Assembly: GCA_963170055.1 (NCBI GenBank)
Contig: CAUJGJ010000332.1
Location: 3,315,001 to 3,327,500 of the forward strand
DNA: 12,500 nucleotides
Direction of reading: 5' to 3'
Source of the DNA: Halisarca cf. caerulea
Lineage: Eukaryota > Porifera > Demospongiae > Chondrillida > Halisarcidae
The notes under the pieces are model-generated. The model did not search any database. It was not told the DNA's origin and was given only the letters and a program-made list of their open reading frames with translations. The position numbers and the translations under genes are program-made. Position 1 is the first letter of the stretch; each line of letters starts with the position of its first letter. Shown here piece by piece: positions 1-12,500 of this stretch.

Positions 1-20
1 CATGCAAGTACCTTTATCTG
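1..20 (+). CDS. Possible 3' end of an exon of an unidentified plus-strand gene
   Basis: The window opens with a short stretch ending at a strong donor, CTG|GTGAGT at 20/21. Read in the frame that ends on a codon boundary it gives CKYLYL, which would join in phase 0 to the exon at 817-1005. Only 20 bases are visible, so this rests on the donor match and phase agreement alone. Confidence 0.3.
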
Positions 21-65
21 GTGAGTTGTCACTGTTGTACATCTGTGGTGTGTTGTACATATGTA

Positions 66-178
66 TGTATGACTGTGATGTACAGGGGAACCTCCGAATA
101 AAGGACACTTTGCCAGCGACTGTATGTACGTATGACTGTGATGTACAGGGGAACCTCCGAATATAGGACACTTTGGAG
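66..178. repeat. 63-bp tandem duplication of the MITE left end
   Basis: The segment beginning TATGACTGTGATGTACAGGG recurs 63 bp downstream with few differences, carrying the transposon terminus CAGGGGAACCTCCGAATA twice. The first copy is therefore an extra left end outside the element at 146-325. Confidence 0.7.
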
Positions 179-325
179 ACGATATAAATTCATCTGATTT
201 CTTCTTTGTAGAGAGGTTTTCCTCATTGGGAGGTTCTAAAGTATTATAGGAATTATACTGGGACCTTAAGCCATGTCCTTTGTAGAGAGGTTTATTATAC
301 TGTGTCCTTATTTGGAGGTTCTCTG
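146..325. mobile_element. Pogo/Tigger-like MITE (TA target duplication)
   Basis: A 180-bp element. The left end reads CAGGGGAACCTCCGAATA and the right end, reverse-complemented, CAGAGAACCTCCAAATAA; both continue into GGACAC. TA dinucleotides lie immediately outside (144-145 and 326-327), as expected for Tc1/mariner-pogo integration. There is no coding capacity, so it is non-autonomous. Internal copies of the AGAGAGGTTT motif near 210 and 285 suggest nested ends. Confidence 0.6.
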
Positions 326-591
326 TACTTTTGTGTGTATGTTGAGATGAAATATTGTGTGCAGAAACCTTCCTAAACCCACACTCAGTAGCCAGCAACT
401 CGCTCCCAAGGAGATGTGTTGTCAAATCCTGTTCTTCGTGTTTCTGTACAAATAGAAGCTTGCTGATCCAAGGAATATCCACTGAAGAACATTTTGTTGT
501 CACTGTGTGCATTTCGTTGTCACTGTGTGTATTTTGTGTTCTTTTGTTGTATGTGCCAGGGTATATTCAAAAGGGGAAGAAGGGGCCCTCT

Positions 592-619
592 CCCCCCCCC
601 CCCCCCCCCCCCCCCCCCC
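592..619. repeat. Uninterrupted 28-bp poly(C) tract
   Basis: Twenty-eight consecutive C residues follow GGGGCCCTCT. The complementary strand is poly(G) and could form a G-quadruplex. Homopolymers of this length are prone to replication and assembly slippage, so the exact length is uncertain. The proline runs in overlapping reading frames are a by-product. Confidence 0.9.
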
Positions 620-816
620 AGCTCATTATATTTACCTAATGTGGAACTAGTTTACCATGCTTCACACAATCTTGGTTCACTTACACCTACCCCCGAGGAG
701 AGTTTGCAATGCTGCACTGTGTGCTGTACATTCATATTGTCTGTACTACTGTAAAATGTATACGTATGTCAGATGACATGAAGTTAGGTGTGTTTTCTTT
801 CTCTGTTCACTTGCAG

Positions 817-1005
817 CTCTTTGATCATGACAATATCATCAACAAGATGTCCTCCGAGTATGTCTTCACAACGGAAGGACATCTTGTCCGCTTAGGTCAG
901 CTGTTTAGGAAGAACGTGAACAAGGAACTGGGATTTTACCATAGGAGTAGAATTTCAGGATCAACAACTTTTCCCATTGCCCCTGTGAACCAAAGCAGAC
1001 ACACT
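817..1005 (+). CDS. Internal exon of an unidentified multi-exon gene
   Basis: A pyrimidine-rich tract ending TTCACTTGCAG at 816 is a textbook acceptor, and CACT|GTATGT at 1005/1006 is a good donor. Between them lie 63 codons open in phase 0 at both ends. The peptide begins LFDHDNIINKMSSEYVF, continues with TTEGHLVRLGQLFRKN and VNKELGFYHRSRI, and ends PVNQSRHT. It has ordinary globular-protein composition, unlike the surrounding repeats. I do not recognise the family. The preceding exon may end at base 20; I found no convincing next exon downstream in the window. It is probably not part of the avidin gene, because this exon ends in phase 0 and the avidin barrel exon starts in phase 1. Confidence 0.55.
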
Positions 1006-1043
1006 GTATGTTGTGGGTTTGCAGTGTTTTCGTATCTATTACC

Positions 1044-1118
1044 AGTCCAGCCAGCTGTGACCCATGTTTATATGTTTCATACGCTAGCATACAAACATGG
1101 GTCACAGCTGGCTGGACT
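1044..1118. repeat. 26-bp perfect inverted repeat (foldback)
   Basis: The arms at 1044-1069 and 1093-1118 are exact reverse complements (left arm starts AGTCCAGCCAGCTGTGACCC) separated by 23 bp. The hairpin starts about 40 bp after the donor of the exon at 817-1005. It may be a very short foldback element or a local inversion-duplication. Confidence 0.85.
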
Positions 1119-1129
1119 CATCTGTTACC

Positions 1130-1203
1130 AGTGTGCACAGTGAGGCCTCTACTCTGGTGTCATACTAGTGTGCACAGTGAGGCCTCTACTCTGGTGTCAT
1201 ACT
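1130..1203. repeat. Perfect 37-bp tandem duplication
   Basis: Two identical 37-bp units, each beginning AGTGTGCACAGTGAGGCC, sit head to tail at 1130-1166 and 1167-1203. Perfect identity suggests a recent duplication. Confidence 0.9.
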
Positions 1204-1555
1204 ATGTACATAGTTCACACTACCAGTGTTAGGAATAAGGAACAAATGGTGGGCGGACAAATGCATGGGAATTGTCATTTTGGGACAGACGATTTCATTT
1301 TTACTCAGACATATTTTGGAGAAGCACATATGTGCCACAGCAGATGTGCATCAAATAGCGAAAGCATAAGTAGATATTCTCAGTACAAATGATTTGGTAA
1401 CTTCACAGTGTGCATATCAGATGAGTATTTAGGTAGTGTTCAGTCAAATGTCTGACCCAAACCTTTTTGGGTCGGACAAAATGCCAAAATGGTCAGACAA
1501 TGTCTGAATGCTGACGTTTATTTCTAACCCTGCACTACTACTGTGGTCCCCATGT

Positions 1556-1577
1556 TGTCCTTATAGAGGTTTCACTG
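1556..1577. mobile_element. Solo MITE right terminus
   Basis: GTCCTTATAGAGGTTTCACTG followed by TA matches the right end of the element at 1929-2078. No matching left end was found close upstream, so this is probably a truncated copy. Confidence 0.4.
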
Positions 1578-1609
1578 TATGACCAAATTTGTAGATTTTG
1601 CTATTTGTA

Positions 1610-1865
1610 TCTGCCACCATCACCATTAGCACCACTGCCATCATCACCATCACCATCACCATTAGCACCTGAGTCACCATCACCATTAGCACCACTGCCA
1701 CTGTCACCATCAGCATCACCATTAGCACTACTGCCATTGTCACTATCACCATTAACAGCACCATCACCATCACTATTAGCACCAGAGTCACCATCACCAT
1801 TAGCACCACTGCCATTGTCACTATCAACATTTATGATTAACGGCACCATCACCATTAGCACCACT
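1610..1865. repeat. CACCAT/TAGCAC-type minisatellite
   Basis: Degenerate 6-bp steps (CACCAT, TAGCAC, CACTGC and variants) form a longer repeat: GAGTCACCATCACCATTAGC occurs at 1671 and again at 1785, a period of 114 bp. The array stays open in several frames on both strands, giving Ser-Pro-Leu-rich or Asn-Gly-Asp-rich peptides. No splice sites or flanking coding sequence support translation. Confidence 0.8.
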
Positions 1866-1928
1866 AATGGTTATGGTAAGTGACAATTAATTGGTGATAT
1901 CAATTAATTACACTTGTGTATTGCTTTA

Positions 1929-2078
1929 CAGTAAAACCTCTATCAGAGGACACCTCTGAAATGCAGAAACCTCCTTAAACAGGACACCATTGCTCTGTCC
2001 CATTTGAAATATGGACACCTCCATAAACAGGACAGCTTACTTTGGTCCCAATGGTGTCCTTATTACAGAGGTTTCATG
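1929..2078. mobile_element. Pogo/Tigger-like MITE (TA target duplication)
   Basis: A 150-bp element with left end CAGTAAAACCTCTATCAGAG and reverse-complemented right end CATGAAACCTCTGTAATAAG, both leading into GGACACC. TA flanks both sides (1927-1928 and 2079-2080). The interior holds further copies of GGACACCTCC and CAGGACA, a degenerate subterminal repeat. There is no ORF, so it depends on a transposase elsewhere. Confidence 0.65.
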
Positions 2079-2425
2079 TACGTATGTGTACTGGCAGTAC
2101 TGTACGTGTTTGCCCCTTGGTGTTATCTCTACAGTGTACAAAGATTGGTTTTGGTCAACAGTATGAACTCCCCTTGTCACGAAGTGCCTTCAGAAACATT
2201 GAATCTCTGGTTGGATTGTGAATTGGCTCTGGTCGGATTAAGAATTGTCTCTGGTTGGATTGTGAATTGTCTTTCAAGAAATTCCTTGTAGTGATTGAAT
2301 GACTCCTTTCAAAGTCTAATCTGTCAAGTATTTGCTTTTGATTTCATTTTTTTAAACAAAGTTAATTGTATGTTCGTATTATTTAATTATAACGCAATTT
2401 TGTATTATAATACATTTCGCTACAT
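2079..2425. other. Non-coding AT-rich spacer
   Basis: Apart from the 22-bp triplication at 2205-2271, I see no exon with usable splice sites and no RNA gene between the second MITE and the TG array. Confidence 0.5.
2205..2271. repeat. 22-bp tandem repeat, three copies
   Basis: The unit CTGGTTGGATTGTGAATTG plus spacer recurs with a 22-bp period at 2207, 2229 and 2251. The middle copy is the most diverged (CTGGTCGGATTAAGAATTG). Confidence 0.8.
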
Positions 2426-2547
2426 GTGTGCACGTATATATGCGTGTGTGCATATGTGCATGCATGTTTGCGTGTGTGTGTTGTGTGTGTGTGTGTGCAT
2501 GCATGTGTACGTGTTTGTGTGTGCATGCATGTGTACGTGTGTGTGTA

Positions 2548-2604
<57 letters not shown>

Positions 2605-2732
2605 ATGTTGGTGTGTTTGTATATGTGTGTGTGCATATGTGCATGCATGTTTGCGTGTGTGTGTTGTGTGTGTGTGTGTGTGCATGCATGTGTACGTGTT
2701 TGTGTGTGCATGCATGTGTACGTGTGTGTGTA

Positions 2733-2763
<31 letters not shown>

Positions 2764-2824
2764 ACATGTTGGTGTGTTTGTATATGTGTGTGTGCATATG
2801 TGCATGCATGTTTGCGCGTGTGTG

Positions 2825-2857
<33 letters not shown>

Positions 2858-2933
2858 CATGTGTGTGTGTGTGTTTATGCATGCATGTTTGCATGTGTGT
2901 GTGCAAGCGTGTGTGTGTGTGTGTGTGTGTGTG

Positions 2934-2974
<41 letters not shown>

Positions 2975-3184
2975 ATGTGTGTGTGTTTGTATATTATGTG
3001 TGTGCATGTATGTGTCTACGTGTACACGTGTGTGCATGTGCACATGTACACGTGTATGTGTGTGTGTGTGTGCATGCATGTGTGCATGTATGTGTACATG
3101 TACATGTGTGCATGTATGTGTGTGCGTGTGCCCACGTGTGTATGTGTACACATGTGCATGTGTGTACATGTGTGTGCACATATG

Positions 3185-3246
<62 letters not shown>
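2426..3246. repeat. Long (TG)n-rich microsatellite with higher-order structure
   Basis: About 820 bp of TG dinucleotides interrupted by CATGCATG, TACATG, TACGTG and CACGTG steps. A composite unit beginning CATATGTGCATGCATGTTTG occurs at 2451, 2634 and 2795 (periods 183 and 161), so whole blocks were duplicated. It ends in nearly pure TG from about 3187 to 3246. Alternating purine-pyrimidine sequence this long can adopt Z-DNA. All the long Cys/Val and His/Thr reading frames here are artefacts of the repeat. Confidence 0.95.
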
Positions 3247-3247
<1 letters not shown>

Positions 3248-3430
3248 ACAATAATGCTATTGTATATGCACGTATTATTATGAACATGTAACAATAATAC
3301 TATAATATACCACGTACACAACCACAGCCTTAATTTGATTAATAAATGAATTTTACTATTCTGCAAGATTGAAGGGAGTAGTTAAATCCAAGTTTTACAC
3401 AATTTTACAATTGTTAGGTGTAGACTAAGG
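3247..3430 (+). promoter_or_regulatory. Presumed 5' flank and promoter of the avidin gene
   Basis: This AT-rich 184 bp separates the TG array from the avidin start codon. A TATA-like ACTATAATATACC lies near 3298-3310. A short upstream ORF, ATG at 3346 to TGA at 3372 (8 codons), would lie in the leader if transcription starts near that box. The assignment is positional; no transcription start can be read from sequence alone. Confidence 0.3.
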
Positions 3431-3449
3431 ATGGCCAAGTCATTTCAAG
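3431..3449 (+). CDS. Avidin gene exon 1 (19-nt coding part)
   Basis: ATGGCCAAGTCATTTCAAG encodes MAKSFQ plus the first base of a valine codon and is followed by GTATGC. The Kozak context (A at -3, G at +4) is good. This is the nearest upstream ATG I found that reaches a donor in the phase demanded by the barrel exon. It is too short to show coding bias, so confidence rests on start, donor and phase coinciding. Confidence 0.55.
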
Positions 3450-4179
3450 GTATGCATCCGTGTTATACCACAGTGAAACCTGCTATTCTGCACATGGAAA
3501 TCTGGACACCTGTATTAACTTGACATTATAGGTTATAGTCCCTATTTCTCACACACATTCTAATATAACCCTGAAAAATCAGAACACTCGTACGTAGGTT
3601 AGAGTATCTAAAGTTTTCGTGGCACTCAAGGTGCCCGCATTATACAGGTTCCGCATAAGTATAGAGGTCTATGCTACCAGCTTTAAGTCTTAGACTAGTT
3701 GTTCTCGCTTCAATCTATGTTTTTCTCTAGTGACCGAGTCTCTCGCTGGAGTATGGTACAACGAACTGTGCTCAGAAATGAGGATCAATAGCCAAACCGA
3801 CAAGGAGGGAACCCTGCAGGGAACCTACCAGACGGCCGTTGGCAACGTGCCTCCGGATAAAATTTTCCCTTTGGTGGGCACGTACGATATCTCCGGGGAT
3901 GAGTCGAAGGGAACGGTTTCATTTGTCGTCCAGTGGTCTCAGAAACCACCCGGCGAAAACACTAACTCCACCACCGCTTGGTCAGGACAGAGAATCAAGG
4001 TGGACAAGGAGTCGACTATCAGTACGACTTGGTTGCTGACGACTCAAAAGAGTTCAGATGATCTGTGGTCTGCCACTAACATTGGCACGAACGTCTTCAC
4101 CCGCACGCAACCACCCCAATGTGCTGCAAATCCTCTCCCCATCCATTGCTGCCACCCCAAGAAGATCCACCCCAAGTGA
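3431..4179 (+). CDS. Avidin/streptavidin-family biotin-binding protein, two exons
   Basis: Join 3431-3449 with 3731-4179 to give 155 aa. The start ATGG has A at -3. The donor CAAG|GTATGC and acceptor TTTTTCTCTAG are both good, and the phase-1 junction makes codon 7. The avidin barrel occupies about residues 10-132. Residues at biotin-contact positions of streptavidin are present: N17, S21, Y39, T41 (Ser in streptavidin), N45, W75, S86, T88, W107, L109, W119, and N127 in place of streptavidin Asp128 as in chicken avidin. Barrel motifs seen are GTYQTAVGN, AWSGQ, TTWLLT, DLWSATNIG and TNVFTR. Known family role: very tight biotin binding, usually as a tetramer or dimer. Odd points are Cys20 where Gly is usual, no signal peptide, and a Cys/His/Pro-rich tail (PPQCAANPLPIHCCHPKK). 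The family call is secure; the first exon is inferred, and a different upstream exon would change the targeting. Confidence 0.85.
3450..3730 (+). other. Intron of the avidin gene containing a decayed MITE
   Basis: A 281-bp GT-AG intron. From 3471 it holds a degenerate element with left end CAGTGAAACCTGCTATTCTG and, around 3632-3655, an inverted counterpart (reverse complement TGCGGAACCTGTATAATGCG). It also carries GTAGGTTAGAGTATCTA (3594-3610), shared with the SH2D4 gene intron near 7426-7471. Confidence 0.5.
3731..4179 (+). CDS. Avidin gene exon 2 (complete barrel domain)
   Basis: The exon begins after TTTTTCTCTAG and starts TG|ACCGAG in phase 1. All barrel strands are in this one exon, which ends at TGA 4177-4179. 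A GTG-initiated reading (GTG ACC GAG) is possible on paper but would overlap the acceptor AG, so a spliced start is preferred. Chicken avidin, as I recall it, splits the barrel over several exons; a single barrel exon fits an independent or bacterial-like origin. Confidence 0.85.
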
Positions 4180-4405
4180 CGGTCCGAAAGATTGAACGAG
4201 GGCATACTGGTCCAGTATAATAATTGCCATTTTTCTAATTAATTTAATTTGCTAAACTGTACCATTATATCAAAATTATAAGGTTGATCGAGCTACTGTA
4301 TAGGGTTAATCTGCCAGAGTATTTATAGGCCTAGTACTATAATAATTACTATATAAGCCCGAAAATTAATATGCCTTGTATGCAGTTATTATATTAGTGT
4401 GAATC

Positions 4406-4411
4406 AATAAA
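4406..4411 (+). terminator. Polyadenylation signal of the avidin gene
   Basis: A canonical AATAAA 227 bp past the stop codon is followed at once by GT-rich TGTGTGTACGTCT, a plausible downstream element. A second AATAAA lies at 4479-4484. Confidence 0.55.
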
Positions 4412-4429
4412 TGTGTGTACGTCTATTAA

Positions 4430-5819
4430 ATAGTCTTATATGTATACTTTCATGGCTGTATGTAATGCACAAATTCATAATAAAGGATTTGGCACATGCA
4501 GGCAGGCTCATAGATCACAAACAACTCTTTTTTCATAATTATATAATACATGCTCGCAGTTCACAGTGTATACGTATACAAGCAGCTCTTCCCAGAGTAT
4601 GTATAGTACATGCTGGACATACACATACTATAGTGTATAATATTATACACACATTGGAGTATCATGATGGCATTGCACAGGAATCAGCTATACTAGGTAT
4701 TGACCAGGCTCATGCACTTCTCGTGACATGTCGTGACGTCATCACAGCAGTGCCTGCCACGCTAGTGAAATTATAGATTCTGCATGGTTTTGAGACTATA
4801 GCATTGAATCAGATCATGACAGTGTTCAAATTAGCATTGACGAGTATGTATACGTACCCTGATAGCAAAATTCAATATATTCAATTTCTATCTAGGGTTC
4901 ATAACAACAGCTTATATACATGCATGTGCATGCATGTGTGGGGGAGAATTAAGGTGCAGGAACTATATAGCTGTAACTATAGAAAATATTATCCAATTAA
5001 CTTGTTCCTATATGTATAGTCACTGTGCAAGAATTCATGATCATGTATATAATTATATCATTATATACTATAATTCGTTCAATTATAATAATTAGATATT
5101 GATTATATTATAAATTCTGTACCTTATATAATTCTCCTTCTCCGGCCAGTCCACATACATGCAATATAGCATAGCTCTATAGAACCCCTTTGAGACCACC
5201 CTTAGGGACATGTGAAAGGACCGTAAATATAGGTAGTCTTTCAAAAGAGGTATAATAGTCTCTGGTGAGGGGGAGATTAATTTTATGGCTGGCCTGGCCC
5301 AGCCGGTCGGGGCATTTGTGACCACCAAAGCCATAATATGCAGTCTGACAAAAGGGGTAGTCTTTCAAAAGGGGTACTACTGTACGTAATTATAGAACAT
5401 TGACTTAAAATTTGAATAATATTGCATGCATGCGTGTGACCTACGTATATATAGTATATCAAATAAGCATTTTGTGTATGCTGACTTTTGTATTGTACAT
5501 TTGAATGGCACACATAGACACTCAAAAGAAAACTAATTTGATGAGTCAGAATTATGCCATGTGGCATGATTCCATAGCTCCTAGTCCACTTGAAGCATAA
5601 AATGATTGAGCTAATACACATGGGATCGGATACGATTCAATAATTTGAAGTATGTTGTGCAAGTCATCAAAAGACAGTGGGATACAAAATGCTGATGATC
5701 ATGAACTATGTATACATGTATTATAGCTGCACGATACAGAAAACTCAATTTCAGATATATAGCTGTTAAAAATGCCATAAACATGTAAGTGAATAATGAT
5801 GCTGCTTGCATGCACAATG
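4430..5819. other. Convergent intergenic region
   Basis: AT-rich DNA between the 3' ends of the avidin and SH2D4-like genes. It holds a perfect CRE palindrome TGACGTCA at 4734-4741, a direct repeat GGTAGTCTTTCAAAAG at about 5232 and 5358, and between those copies a GC-rich hairpin GGCTGG/CCAGCC (5287-5304) nested inside TTATGGCT/AGCCATAA. I found no convincing exon. I saw no canonical AATAAA on the minus strand for the SH2D4-like gene, so its poly(A) site is not assigned. Confidence 0.4.

Positions 5820-12500
<6,681 letters not shown>

Larger units (their letters stand above)
1006..1604. other. Non-coding stretch, repeat-bearing
   Basis: No convincing exon was found. It contains a 26-bp inverted repeat, a 37-bp tandem duplication and, near 1440-1510, clustered copies of GTCTGACC / GGTCAGAC / GTCGGAC motifs that look like decayed transposon sequence. 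A solitary MITE right terminus lies at 1556-1577. Confidence 0.5.

Noticed and set aside
355..754. Two overlapping plus-strand frames ending in polyproline
   Set aside because: The proline run is the poly(C) tract; the upstream part has no recognisable coding signal and lies between a MITE and an acceptor.
1168..1392. Plus-strand frame containing GNCHFGTDDFIFTQTYFGEAHM
   Set aside because: It starts within the 37-bp tandem duplication, lacks a convincing acceptor and donor, and sits among decayed repeat motifs.
1561..1883. Asn-Gly-Asp-rich and Ser-Pro-Leu-rich frames that look like acidic calcium-binding or proline-rich proteins
   Set aside because: They are produced by the CACCAT minisatellite, are open in several frames, and lack flanking exon structure.
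2379..3291. Long open frames (up to about 290 codons) on both strands made of Cys-Val or His-Thr repeats
   Set aside because: They are translations of the (TG)n/(CA)n array, open on both strands at once, with no splice signals or non-repeat coding sequence.
817..4179. Joining the orphan exon directly to the avidin barrel exon
   Set aside because: The orphan exon ends in phase 0 and the barrel exon starts in phase 1, so a direct junction would shift the frame.
4411..4776. 121-codon plus-strand frame after the avidin gene
   Set aside because: It begins inside the avidin poly(A) region and has mixed composition with no domain or splice evidence.

Overview
This is eukaryotic, animal-type nuclear DNA: AT-rich and repeat-dense, with short exons joined by GT-AG introns. 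The best-supported gene encodes a protein of the SH2D4A/SH2D4B adaptor family, which is animal-specific as far as I know. A second gene encodes an avidin/streptavidin-fold protein. Together with the many short TA-flanked inverted-repeat transposons and long (TG)n arrays, this suggests a marine invertebrate. A sponge or another early-branching animal is my guess, but the window cannot settle that.

Layout. 1-1005: tail of an unidentified plus-strand multi-exon gene. A likely exon end lies at 1-20 and one clear 63-codon exon at 817-1005, with a pogo/Tigger-like MITE in the intron between them. 1006-3430: no convincing coding sequence, but dense repeats: a 26-bp inverted repeat, a 37-bp tandem duplication, a CACCAT-type minisatellite, a second MITE, a 22-bp tandem repeat, and about 820 bp of (TG)n-rich higher-order repeats ending about 185 bp before the next gene. 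3431-4179: a two-exon avidin-family gene on the plus strand. A 19-nt first exon, MAKSFQ plus one base, splices in phase to a 449-nt exon carrying the whole beta-barrel; the predicted protein is 155 aa with no signal peptide. 4180-5819: convergent intergenic DNA with the avidin poly(A) signals. 5820-12083: an SH2D4-like gene on the minus strand. All six exons agree in phase and give a 379-aa protein with the family's N-terminal block, a middle basic/helical region and a C-terminal SH2 domain. Its introns hold several MITEs, a 13-bp minisatellite, (TG)n arrays and a possible small plus-strand ORF. 12084-12500: its 5' flank, with a cluster of TAATTA sites and a 16-bp perfect palindrome.

The two main genes are arranged tail to tail and show no functional link. 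The SH2 protein should act in cytoplasmic phosphotyrosine signalling. The avidin keeps nearly all biotin-contact residues and, as modelled, would be cytosolic, which is unusual for an animal avidin. The biological surprises are the avidin gene and a single TIR family (CAGTRRAACCTC-type) that has seeded at least five recognisable short elements across the window, plus degenerate copies.
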